DNA of 20,168 nucleotides from a virus: positions 1 to 20,168 of IMG/VR virus record IMGVR_UViG_3300042534_000259, one strand, 5' to 3'. Below the pieces are notes generated by a model that ran no database searches, was not told where the DNA came from, and was given only the letters and a program-made list of their open reading frames with translations. The position numbers and the translations under genes are program-made. Positions within the stretch are counted from its first letter, which is position 1; every line of letters begins with the position of its first letter. Positions 1-7,898 of the stretch are shown here, piece after piece.

Positions 1-2
1 GA

Positions 3-428
3 AATCAATTCAATGCTCAGAATGAATTGGTAGTAGCTCAGAGTAATGTTGAGTGGCGTAGAAATATGAACCTAGCTGATACTGCTGGTGTTAATCAAGC
101 CAATCAAATTAATGCACAGAACTCTTTTAATCTATCAGAACAATCTGTTGCCATGCTATGGCAAGAACTTAGGGATGAGGCTGCATGGGCACAAGAGAGT
201 TCTGAGAATGCGTTGACAAGAGCTTTACAGATTGATGTTGAGAACATTAAGGCAGATGCAGAAATTAATGCTGCTTTAGCTAAGGCAGGTGGAGAGTTGG
301 TGCACACTGTTGCCACCAATACAGACTGGGGGGATTTGGCTAGTACGGCTTGGGATTGGATTACCACAGATTCTTCAAGCAGTAATGATTGGTGGTCGGA
401 AGAAGATTGGGGGGATTGGGAACTATAA
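3..428 (+). CDS. Internal virion-like protein, C-terminal part (5' end outside window)
   Basis: The frame is open to the left edge, so this is the 3' part of a longer gene; the TTG at 27 is not a convincing start. What remains is a long Asn/Gln/Ala-rich, probably helical segment followed by an acidic, tryptophan-rich tail ending EEDWGDWEL. A motif NQ[F/I]NAQN occurs twice, 99 bp (33 residues) apart, at 3-23 and 102-122. Asn/Gln/Ala-rich helical repeats of this sort are seen in T7 gp14-like internal core proteins, so an internal or ejected virion protein is my inference; no catalytic motif is visible. It ends in TAATG shared with the next start, which makes it the first visible member of the coupled virion operon. 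Confidence 0.6.
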   Translation, partial: NQFNAQNELVVAQSNVEWRRNMNLADTAGVNQANQINAQNSFNLSEQSVAMLWQELRDEAAWAQESSENALTRALQIDVENIKADAEINAALAKAGGELVHTVATNTDWGDLASTAWDWITTDSSSSNDWWSEEDWGDWEL

Positions 429-601
429 TGAAAAAACAAAGAACAGATAGACCTACTTATCAAAAGATAGAAGAGGATATGGAAAAGAGATTGTATGAAA
501 TGTACCAATCATTCCCTGATGCAAAGACAGAGCGCAAGGTTGAGAGAGCTTTAGCCCGTAAACTTGGTGGCCCTTTGGCAGAGAAGTTCTTCTCGAATTA
601 A
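428..601 (+). CDS. Small basic hypothetical protein (57 aa)
   Basis: I chose the ATG at 428 because it overlaps the previous stop (TAATG), the commonest junction in this window; the longer frame back to 389 would run inside the preceding gene. The product is highly charged, mainly helical and without Cys or membrane segment: residues 1-30 are Lys/Arg/Glu-rich, and the C-terminal half reads like a helical hairpin (KTERKVERALARKLGGPLAE). I do not recognise a family. Its place between virion genes suggests a small structural or assembly component. The gene is real on coupling and strand context; the function is unknown. Confidence 0.6.
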   Translation: MKKQRTDRPTYQKIEEDMEKRLYEMYQSFPDAKTERKVERALARKLGGPLAEKFFSN

Positions 602-605
602 CCTA

Positions 606-1058
606 ATGCTAATAAGAAACGCTGAGAGAAAAGATTTACAAGATATACTAAGACTCTTCTTCAATATAGTAGAAGAGAGTCCTAGATATTCTTCTATAGC
701 TATATCAAAGGATGTACTACTTAATAGAATTAAGTGGTTAATACAATCCCCAAAAGGATTGTTGTTAGTGGCAGAGGATGGTGAAGAAGTTATAGGTATG
801 TTCTGGGCTTCTATAGATACATTCTTTTTTAGCGATGTACAGGTAGCTAATGAGCTTCTGATATATGTTACACCTAAACATCGAAAAGGATTCGTAGCAT
901 ATAGATTATTAAAACAATTTGAGTCTTGGGCTAGAAGTTTAAATATAGATCATATACAGGGTGGGGTCTCTACATGCATAGATAATTCTGGCATAGAGAA
1001 TTTTTATAATCGCATGGGGTACAATACCACTGGCGTTCTATTAAGTAAGGAATTATAA
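606..1058 (+). CDS. GNAT-family N-acetyltransferase (150 aa)
   Basis: The N-terminus MLIRNAERKDLQDILRLF is the usual GNAT opening (beta1-alpha1). Residues 50-70 give the beta2-3 hairpin (LLLVAEDGEEVIGMFW). Residues 83-108 give motif A, ELLIYVTPKHRKGFVAYRLL, with a degenerate form of the acetyl-CoA pyrophosphate loop Q/R-x-x-G-x-G/A. Residues 133-139 (FYNRMGY) are the typical motif B ending. The length is normal for a single-domain GNAT. It would transfer an acetyl group from acetyl-CoA to an amine; the substrate cannot be read. The start at 606 follows the previous stop by 4 nt and has little Shine-Dalgarno, so it probably depends on coupling. Sitting inside the virion operon it may modify a virion or host protein. 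The fold is well supported, the role is inference. Confidence 0.85.
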   Translation: MLIRNAERKDLQDILRLFFNIVEESPRYSSIAISKDVLLNRIKWLIQSPKGLLLVAEDGEEVIGMFWASIDTFFFSDVQVANELLIYVTPKHRKGFVAYRLLKQFESWARSLNIDHIQGGVSTCIDNSGIENFYNRMGYNTTGVLLSKEL

Positions 1059-1925
1059 ATGGGTGCTGGAACAAGTGATGGCTCAGGCGGAGTAAGCTTC
1101 GGTGGTAGTTCTTCTGACGATAGTTGGGGTTGGGATAATGATTCATATGCCGGAACAGAGTTTGGTTTCGGTTACTCTGAGACAGATGGTTCTACTAATT
1201 GGGGTGGGGATGAGTCCTCTTGGGAGACAGAAGATGTGCTATCAGAAGAGGAGGCATGGGAGCAAGCTGTAGCAGAGTTTGAGGCAGAGAGTTTTGATAT
1301 AGACTCTTTCAGTATAGGTGATTTCTTTGCAAACTCTGTACAAACATTCCTTAGAACAAGTGTAGCAAAACTAGGCTATGCAGCATTAGCGCCTACCCTC
1401 GGCCCATTAGCTCCTATTGCAGCTTCGTGGGGGGCTAATAAATTGGGAGATGCTGTCTTAGGGGAGATGAAGAATGATCCAACACAGTTCTTTACAAGCT
1501 ATCAGGATACGGTTGCTACGATAGCTAATCCAGAAAGAATGCTAAGTAAGGGTGAGGCTCTAGGTTTTAGTAAAGAACAATCTAAAGCTATGTCTGCTGT
1601 TGGTAGTCTGTACGGAAAGGAGGGTGCTAGTCTTCTTACGGCGGGTTACAAGGCGGCTAAGTCCTATGGTTCAGATACTCCTAATATGTCATTAGGTACT
1701 ACAGAGGATACTGCTGGGTATGACTCATACTCGACAGAGTTCCCAACTAAGGTGGTACAAAGGGATCAGCGTAGGAGCGTTTACGATGACGATGGTGGGG
1801 ATAAGGTGAGAAGAGATGCTGGTAAGTTGACCTACTTACAACCACACCAAGTTAAGTTGGGGACACCTTCTCTTTACGGAAGCGGTTTCCTTAATACTGA
1901 TATAGAAGAGAATCAATATGTCTAA
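1059..1925 (+). CDS. Putative virion protein with Gly/Ser/Asp/Trp-rich N-terminus (288 aa)
   Basis: The ATG directly abuts the previous TAA. Residues 1-75 are low-complexity Gly/Ser/Asp/Glu with repeated Trp (SWGWDND, NWGGDESSWETED). Residues about 85-140 form a hydrophobic Ala/Leu/Pro-rich stretch (LGYAALAPTLGPLAPIAASW) that could be an amphipathic or membrane-active helix pair. The C-terminal part is polar. The acidic Trp-rich style resembles the tail of the gene at 3-428, hinting that both bind the same partner. No enzyme motif is visible and I do not recognise a family. Position suggests an internal or tail-associated virion component. It overlaps the next gene by 8 bp. Confidence 0.65.
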   Translation: MGAGTSDGSGGVSFGGSSSDDSWGWDNDSYAGTEFGFGYSETDGSTNWGGDESSWETEDVLSEEEAWEQAVAEFEAESFDIDSFSIGDFFANSVQTFLRTSVAKLGYAALAPTLGPLAPIAASWGANKLGDAVLGEMKNDPTQFFTSYQDTVATIANPERMLSKGEALGFSKEQSKAMSAVGSLYGKEGASLLTAGYKAAKSYGSDTPNMSLGTTEDTAGYDSYSTEFPTKVVQRDQRRSVYDDDGGDKVRRDAGKLTYLQPHQVKLGTPSLYGSGFLNTDIEENQYV

Positions 1926-2418
1926 ACTAATTAATAAAATGGCTGTCAATAAGCTTGATGCGCCTATGCCGGGGCAAAGTCTAACAACTAATCCAGACAC
2001 CCCACAAGCTTGGGAGACTCCACCTGAGATTACAGATGTTAAAGAAGGTAGAGAGTATCTATTTGAAAAGATTACTAACCCAGATAACATCGGTAATATC
2101 CTATTCATGCTTAACAGTGATATACCAGTATCCAAGATTGCTTCCCTATTAGTTAAAGATGGATTTAGAAAAGGGTTATGGAGCCCAGACTTAGTTCTGC
2201 TTCTACTTGAACCTACTGCTCTTATGCTCATAGCAGTAGCTAAAGAGGTGGGTATTGATCCTGTAATAATTAATCCTAAGCTGAAGCAGAAGATGGCTTC
2301 TAATAGTGTAGACTTAATTAAGATTAAAAGCGGTATGGCTAAGAAGAATATTAAAGAAGGGGCAGAAGTGCTAGAAGGACTTATGGCTCCTACAGGGGGA
2401 ATGACTGATGGCAAGTAA
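1918..2418 (+). CDS. Putative virion structural protein (166 aa)
   Basis: The ATG at 1918 lies 8 bp inside the preceding gene. The protein has a polar Pro-rich N-terminus (residues 15-45), a hydrophobic middle (WSPDLVLLLLEPTALMLIAV, near residues 97-116) that could be a buried or membrane-associated helix, and a Lys-rich helical C-terminus. No signal peptide or catalytic motif is seen and I do not recognise the family. Synteny between structural genes makes a small internal or ejection-apparatus protein the best guess. The stop overlaps the next gene by 11 bp. Confidence 0.6.
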   Translation: MSKLINKMAVNKLDAPMPGQSLTTNPDTPQAWETPPEITDVKEGREYLFEKITNPDNIGNILFMLNSDIPVSKIASLLVKDGFRKGLWSPDLVLLLLEPTALMLIAVAKEVGIDPVIINPKLKQKMASNSVDLIKIKSGMAKKNIKEGAEVLEGLMAPTGGMTDGK

Positions 2419-3601
2419 TATGGGTAAAGGTTTCCTTACAGGATTTCTTGGTGCTGCTAATAAAGAGTATGAAGAAAATAAGGAGAAGGAATATGAGTTG
2501 ATTAAAGAGTCTCGTACTCGTAGAGACACTCTATATGCTACAGGTCATAAGTTAAATAAAGTAAACGCTGCTAGTCAGGCTGAGTATTTGCAGTATGCTA
2601 AGGAAGGTGGTGAGGCTAACATGATGAAGCTCTCAAGCGCTATGACACCAAAGGATATGACAAACGATCAGAAAGAATTGTTCATGCAAGAACAAATTAA
2701 GAACTGGCAGAAAGATCCTAGTTCTATAGCTAAAGCAGTTCGTACTAAATTCCCTATCGACCCGTCTATAGAAGAGTATAATCAGAGTGAGTATGCTGAT
2801 GGAGATTACTTTGAAGCAAAACGTAGAGCATTCGATAATTGGGGTATAGCTAATATGTTTGGGCTAGAAGCTCGACCTGCTAAGTTGAGAGAGGCAGTAA
2901 AGAAAGCTAAGCTTGCTGATGAGAACAGTAAAGCTGAGGTAGGCCCAATCACTCTACCTATGTTTTCTAAAGAGAAAGGGAAGCGTATCCGTGCTGGCTA
3001 CTATGAGCACATTGCCTCTGGTAAAGAAGTGCAGGGAACTATGAATGAAAAGGGCAACGTAATGGTTACTGATGAGTCAGGTAATCCAACACCTCTTACT
3101 AACGCCTATCGTCCTAAGTCTCTCACTGAAGGTATTGGTCAAAGTAAGACACCAGAGACTAAGAAAGTAACTGCTGCTCAAGTAGATCAATACGCTCCTC
3201 AGATTAAGCAGATGTTAGTCGATACTCCATATGATCTTCGTAGTGGAAAGACAGGTGAGATTGCTATGGTGGATGCTGCCCTTCAAGCATGGAATGATCT
3301 TACTGCTCAGAATAGAATGAGTGGTACAGAAGCTTCTGCTTATCTGAGTAGGCTTCTTAAGCAGACTAAGCCTAACGACCCTAAGTGGGGTTTGTTTGAG
3401 CAAGATGCGTTAGGGTTTAATGATTTTGATGTACCTTCATTCCGTTCTGTCATAGCTGAGAAATTAAAAGAGCTGTCTCCACCCACTGCTCAACAACAGG
3501 GTGGGGGGAATCCTCCTATCATGACACCGGAGCAAGTGAAAGCTGCTCCATCTGGAACTGCTTATATGACAAATGATGGACGGAGAGGAGTTAAACCTTA
3601 A
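2408..3601 (+). CDS. Putative virion structural protein, helical (397 aa)
   Basis: I took the ATG at 2408 because a GGGGGA Shine-Dalgarno sits about 6 nt upstream; ATG 2420 (MGKGFLTG) is a weaker alternative. The N-terminus has a small hydrophobic Gly-rich stretch (GKGFLTGFLGAA) followed by a strongly charged Lys/Glu helical region, residues 20-60, suggesting a coiled coil. The rest is soluble and mixed, with a flexible Gln/Gly/Pro segment (QQQGGGNPP) near the C-terminus. No enzymatic motif is visible. Between other structural genes and ending in TAATG with the giant internal protein gene, it is most likely an internal or tail-tube-associated protein. The family is not recognised. Confidence 0.65.
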   Translation: MASNMGKGFLTGFLGAANKEYEENKEKEYELIKESRTRRDTLYATGHKLNKVNAASQAEYLQYAKEGGEANMMKLSSAMTPKDMTNDQKELFMQEQIKNWQKDPSSIAKAVRTKFPIDPSIEEYNQSEYADGDYFEAKRRAFDNWGIANMFGLEARPAKLREAVKKAKLADENSKAEVGPITLPMFSKEKGKRIRAGYYEHIASGKEVQGTMNEKGNVMVTDESGNPTPLTNAYRPKSLTEGIGQSKTPETKKVTAAQVDQYAPQIKQMLVDTPYDLRSGKTGEIAMVDAALQAWNDLTAQNRMSGTEASAYLSRLLKQTKPNDPKWGLFEQDALGFNDFDVPSFRSVIAEKLKELSPPTAQQQGGGNPPIMTPEQVKAAPSGTAYMTNDGRRGVKP

Positions 3602-6600
3602 TGCCTATTGATCCTTATGCTGGATTAGGTGTAGAAGAAGTTGAGGCTATAGACCCGTATGCAGGTATGGGCGTAGAAGCTCCTGTAAGCCTCTCTGCTG
3701 CGTCTACAGAAGAAGACCCTTATGCTGGTATGGGTGTAGAGGATGCTCCTGCTACAGAGTCTCCTATCACTCCTGAGATTAGGGCTACCGAAGGGTTCTG
3801 GAACACAATAGAATCTCCTATCACTATGATGAAGAAGGAGTCTATCCCTGCTCATCTTATTAAATACTTCACTACAACTAAAGAAGAGTTTGATGTAGCT
3901 AATGCATCAGAACGTAAAGATGCTATTCACAGTACACCTATTCTAGAAAGCATGAACCAACAGCTCGATAGATATGAGCGTAGGATTAATGAAGGAGTGG
4001 CTTCTCCAGAGCAGATAGAGCAATTTGGTTTACTGCAAGATGCTTATGGGGATATGTATCAGAAGATAGAAGCTGAGTATGAGAAGGGTGGTATTGACCC
4101 GGCAGAGATAGTTGGTGGATTGATTGATGCATTTAAGAATGATGCAGGTGGAACCACTGCTGAGATGCTTAACTCCCTGATGGCTACACCAGAGCTTATG
4201 CTTACACCTGTTGGGTGGGAGAAGGCTGCTATGTCTGCTGCTAAGCTTGGGGCTACTAAGGCTGCTCAGACAGCAGCAGGTATGACTGGGGCTGGTGTTA
4301 CTGCTGGAGGTGTAGTGGGGCTTGAGAGTGCCACTGCTGACCTTGCGGAGACAGGAGAGGTAGACCCTGTGGGAGTGGCTGTGGATACTTCTCTTGGAGC
4401 TTTCTTTGGCGCTGCCACTGTAGGCACTCTCAAGGGTGGTAGCAAACTACTTGGAGATATGGCTGAAAGAAAACTTCCTAAGCAAGTGGAAGCGGCTAGA
4501 GATATGGTTAGGGAGAGGGCTATTGAATTAATAGAAGACTCTCACTTACGTCAGATGCCTACAGAGCAAGCTGTCAAAAGAGCTATTGTAGAAACTAAGA
4601 TGTCACCTGATGTTAGAAGTAAACTCTCTGGCCCAGAAGAACTTAAGAGTGAGAAGTATTTCATCTCTGATGAAGAGGTAGCTGCTAAAGGCTCCCAGCT
4701 TGCGGATGAAATGCTGTCATGGAAAGGGAAGCTAAAGACTACGGGTAAAAGGATAGCTGAGACTATTGATGATACTCTCGGTGCTACAACAACTCGCCTT
4801 AGTATTATTGATCCTTCTCTTGGTCATTCATTGAAGCGTCATGATATGCAGCAAGCGGCTCGTATCAAGGGCTGGCTTGATATTAAAGATGAATACATTG
4901 ACATGCTTGATAGTGTCCCTAAGAAGAAGATTGGCACTGAAGGGCTAACCCTGCGTACTAAAGCTGAACAACTTATTAATAATGGAGAGCCTGAGCAGCT
5001 AAGAGAGTTGCTTATTGATGCGAAGATACCAGATGTAGAAGGTAAGATGAATGTCCTTACTAAGGTCTATGAGAAAATGGATCAGGACTTCGCCGATGCT
5101 AAGGCTGCTGGGATTAAGATGGGTGGAGAAGCTGGTAAGTTTTATTTCCCTAGGTCTATTAAAAACTATGAAGCACTAATGCAACGTAGAGGTTATAGAA
5201 AGACTGAGGTAGATAAGGCACTGGCTAAGTTTATTAATAGGAAGTATAAGGCTATTAATAAAAACTTTGAACCTGTATTACCTACCACTCTTACTAAAGA
5301 TAAGGTGAGTAAGTATCTTAGTAATCAAGAAGTAACTAAAGCCTTTAATGAATACTTTGGTGGTAGGGCTGATGCTAGTGGTGCATCCACCTCACATGTA
5401 GCCCCTCGTGTATTTGATAGGATTGCTTCTAATGAGATGGTTGACTATGCAGATACAGTGGAAGCATTAAACGAATACATCATCAATATGTCTGGCAAGA
5501 TTCAGGTAGGTAAGTTCTTTGGTGGTAAAGCTATCGTCGAAGGTGATGATGCTGTTAAGAAATCTATTGGTGAGTTTGCGGCTAAGTTATACAATAGCGG
5601 GAAGATTACTAATAAGGATCAAGAAGCTGTCAAGAAACTCTTATTCGCTAGGTTCGTAGAGAGTGCTAGGCAGACTAGCCCCACTGTGGCTGCTCTGAAA
5701 GACATTGGCTACATTGCCACTCTTGCTAATCCATTATCTGCTGGCACTCAGCTAGGTGATATTGGTAGTAGCTTCTATCTCACTAATGCAGCGGACACTG
5801 TTACCTCTATGGGTAAGGTGCTGAGTGGTAAGGCAGAGCTTAACATGAAGGAGATGGGGCTAGACAATATTGTACAAGAGTTTGAGCACCTAAGACCAAC
5901 AGCTAAGATACTTAAAAAATCTTTAGCTATGTCTGGGTTCTCTGCTGTTGATAGGTTGGGTAAGAACACCATCCTCAATGCTTCTCTCCGTCAGTATAGA
6001 CGTATGGCTAAAGATGTTAAGGGCAGAAATGATATTAGAGATAAGTATAGAGATGCATTTACCCCCAAGCAAATGAACAAGATGCTAGATGATCTAGAGA
6101 AAGGAGATGTTATGACAGATGATATTAAATATCTGGCATGGCATGAGCTATCCAGAGCACAGCCTATCTCTATGTCTGAGATGCCTCTTCACTATCTACG
6201 TCACCCCAATGCTCGTATGTTCTATGCATTAAAGACATTTACTATTAAGCAGTTGGATGCTATTCGTAGAGATGCATACCTTGAACTTAAGGCAGGTAAG
6301 CCCGGTAAGGCTACAGCTAATCTGGTTAGACATGCAGGTATCCTTGGCATCTCTAACGCTGGTGTAGAGGAGGTGAAGGCTTGGGTGCAAGGTAAGGAGA
6401 ATCCAGAGTTTGATGATTTAGTTTATACCACTATGATTCGTAACTATGGTATATCACAGTGGTTGCTAGAAAGAGAGAAGCCTTCTGAAGCTATCATCTC
6501 ACTGGTAACTCCTCCGTTCTTAGGAGTGATAGATGATATAACTTCTTTCATTGCTGGGTCTGATAAGCGTATGACTTCCTTCTCTGGATTGAGAAAGACT

Positions 6601-6630
6601 AAAGCTGCTATTACAGGAGAGGAAGACTAA
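3601..6630 (+). CDS. Large internal virion / DNA-ejection protein (1009 aa)
   Basis: This is the largest gene in the window. Residues 4-12, 18-26 and 39-47 are three near-identical DPYAG[L/M]GVE repeats separated by acidic linkers. Residues about 200-285 are Gly/Ala-rich and weakly hydrophobic (AAQTAAGMTGAGVTAGGVVG), like the glycine-zipper stretches of large phage ejection proteins that enter the cell envelope. The remainder is mainly charged alpha-helix, and a conserved-looking block near residues 850-990 carries Trp/Pro-rich turns. I see no lysozyme or transglycosylase motif. Size, position and composition fit the large internal core protein of T7-like podoviruses (gp16 analogue), expelled with the DNA; this is inference from architecture. 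TAATG junctions on both sides indicate coupling to its neighbours. Confidence 0.75.
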   Translation: MPIDPYAGLGVEEVEAIDPYAGMGVEAPVSLSAASTEEDPYAGMGVEDAPATESPITPEIRATEGFWNTIESPITMMKKESIPAHLIKYFTTTKEEFDVANASERKDAIHSTPILESMNQQLDRYERRINEGVASPEQIEQFGLLQDAYGDMYQKIEAEYEKGGIDPAEIVGGLIDAFKNDAGGTTAEMLNSLMATPELMLTPVGWEKAAMSAAKLGATKAAQTAAGMTGAGVTAGGVVGLESATADLAETGEVDPVGVAVDTSLGAFFGAATVGTLKGGSKLLGDMAERKLPKQVEAARDMVRERAIELIEDSHLRQMPTEQAVKRAIVETKMSPDVRSKLSGPEELKSEKYFISDEEVAAKGSQLADEMLSWKGKLKTTGKRIAETIDDTLGATTTRLSIIDPSLGHSLKRHDMQQAARIKGWLDIKDEYIDMLDSVPKKKIGTEGLTLRTKAEQLINNGEPEQLRELLIDAKIPDVEGKMNVLTKVYEKMDQDFADAKAAGIKMGGEAGKFYFPRSIKNYEALMQRRGYRKTEVDKALAKFINRKYKAINKNFEPVLPTTLTKDKVSKYLSNQEVTKAFNEYFGGRADASGASTSHVAPRVFDRIASNEMVDYADTVEALNEYIINMSGKIQVGKFFGGKAIVEGDDAVKKSIGEFAAKLYNSGKITNKDQEAVKKLLFARFVESARQTSPTVAALKDIGYIATLANPLSAGTQLGDIGSSFYLTNAADTVTSMGKVLSGKAELNMKEMGLDNIVQEFEHLRPTAKILKKSLAMSGFSAVDRLGKNTILNASLRQYRRMAKDVKGRNDIRDKYRDAFTPKQMNKMLDDLEKGDVMTDDIKYLAWHELSRAQPISMSEMPLHYLRHPNARMFYALKTFTIKQLDAIRRDAYLELKAGKPGKATANLVRHAGILGISNAGVEEVKAWVQGKENPEFDDLVYTTMIRNYGISQWLLEREKPSEAIISLVTPPFLGVIDDITSFIAGSDKRMTSFSGLRKTKAAITGEED
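3610..3741 (+). repeat. Three copies of a DPYAGxGVE coding motif
   Basis: The nine-residue motif DPYAG[L/M]GVE is encoded at 3610-3636, 3652-3678 and 3715-3741, at the extreme N-terminus of the 1009-aa protein. Peptide identity is 8 of 9 between copies, while the codons differ (gatccttatgct, gacccgtatgca, gacccttatgct). That argues for selection on the peptide rather than recent DNA slippage. The likely role is a multivalent docking or targeting tag; this is inference. Confidence 0.9.
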
Positions 6631-7898
6631 TGGGTACTGTGTGGGAATATGACGATGAGTGGAGCGCTCAAGTACAGTCAGATTTAGCTTCTATTAGGGG
6701 AGAGTTAGCTAAGACCCCTATCTGGGAGGATGTAGAGGGAGGAATAAAAGCAACTGAGCCTGAGCATAAACCCACTGCTACACCTATATTAGATGCACCT
6801 CTATCTTTTATCTCTGGTGAGTATAAGCCAGATATAGAGAAAGATACAGGTCTATTAAGTAGACTCTCAGAATATTTTAAACAGGATGTTAGTCAGACCG
6901 CTGAGTTCTTTGGTGGAGCTACGGCTGATATGTTGAAGAAGTCTCAGGTTGGTGAAGAACCAAGCGTAGTGGATTACGCCCTGTCTGGGGCTGAGATGCT
7001 ACCTATGGCTGGTGCTGGAATAACAACTTGGCATGGAAGTGGAGCACTCTTTAATAGGTTAAGTCATAAGTTTATGGATAGTGGAGAAGGTGCTCAAATA
7101 AAAGGTTGGGGTACTTACTTAGCAGAATCTAAAGATGTAGGTAAAGCATACCAAGATAGCGTGGGTAGAAAAATACTATTATCAGATGATGGAAGCCCTA
7201 AGAACTTCCTTAATAGGATGTTTGAATCAGCAGATGCTACAGAGAGTTCTCTACTTAAAGCTAGAGAAGATATACTTGGCAGGAAGAAAAGAGGTTTAGC
7301 TAATGGGGATAAAGAATTTGTTGAAAAGATGGACGGTGCTTTAAAACTACTAGATGAAGGATACTCTCCTAAAAGTACAGGACACTTATATGAAGTAGAC
7401 TTACCAGACGAAGCTATAGATAAGATGCTTGATTTAGATAAGCCACTCTCTAAGCAAAGTGAATATATAAAAAAGGTTTTGAATAAAGACCCGCTCTTTA
7501 AAGCTCAGAAAGATAAAGTGGAGTCTGCAAGAAAGGCTGCTGTAGATAGGTTTGAAAGAGAGGGGTACAGCAACCTTTCTAGAACTGCTGGGGCTAAGCA
7601 AAGAGAGCTAACTAGAATAAATACTTTTAGGAATAACCCTGAATATGACCCTAACGGGGAGAGTATTTATGATATGGTATATTCTGTAGGTTTAAGTAAA
7701 CACCCTAAAGCTGGAGTTAGTAAAGAGTATTCAGATCCTAAAGCGGCTTCTGAATACTTAGACTCTATTGGTATAAAGGGTAATAAATATCTAGATGCTG
7801 GAAGTAGATCAGCTAATGACGGTACTAAGAACTTCGTAGTATTCAATGAAGACACGGCTAAGATATTAAAGAGGGATGATATAAAGATCAATGAGTAA
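6630..7898 (+). CDS. Virion-operon ADP-ribosyltransferase-like protein (ART-PolyVal domain, 422 aa)
   Basis: The C-terminal two thirds match the ADP-ribosyltransferase domain of phage polyvalent proteins. H135 sits in TTWHGSGALF. The family signature GEGAQIKGWGTYLAES is at residues 152-167, with Y163 as the probable NAD-stacking tyrosine. LYEVDLPDEAIDKMLD with DKPLSKQSEY follows, and the last motif KYLDAGSR...NFVVFNED is near residues 390-408. These are the H, Y and terminal elements of the H-Y-x class; the catalytic third residue is not certain. Residues 1-125 are a separate acidic region with a short Ala/Gly stretch, perhaps for packaging. The predicted reaction is transfer of ADP-ribose from NAD+ to a host target. 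Encoded next to the large internal protein, it could be ejected with the DNA, as T4 Alt is; that is inference. Confidence 0.8.
   Translation: MGTVWEYDDEWSAQVQSDLASIRGELAKTPIWEDVEGGIKATEPEHKPTATPILDAPLSFISGEYKPDIEKDTGLLSRLSEYFKQDVSQTAEFFGGATADMLKKSQVGEEPSVVDYALSGAEMLPMAGAGITTWHGSGALFNRLSHKFMDSGEGAQIKGWGTYLAESKDVGKAYQDSVGRKILLSDDGSPKNFLNRMFESADATESSLLKAREDILGRKKRGLANGDKEFVEKMDGALKLLDEGYSPKSTGHLYEVDLPDEAIDKMLDLDKPLSKQSEYIKKVLNKDPLFKAQKDKVESARKAAVDRFEREGYSNLSRTAGAKQRELTRINTFRNNPEYDPNGESIYDMVYSVGLSKHPKAGVSKEYSDPKAASEYLDSIGIKGNKYLDAGSRSANDGTKNFVVFNEDTAKILKRDDIKINE

Noticed and set aside
104-508. 134-codon open frame on the - strand opposite the first genes
   Set aside because: It is Ser/Cys/Leu-rich antisense of the Asn/Gln/Glu-rich + genes, has no ribosome site, and opposes the strand of the block.
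1836-2414. 192-codon open frame on the - strand opposite the 166-aa virion gene
   Set aside because: Long but antisense to a coupled gene, with an Ile/Ser/Leu-rich shadow composition and no motif; better explained by codon bias of the real gene.
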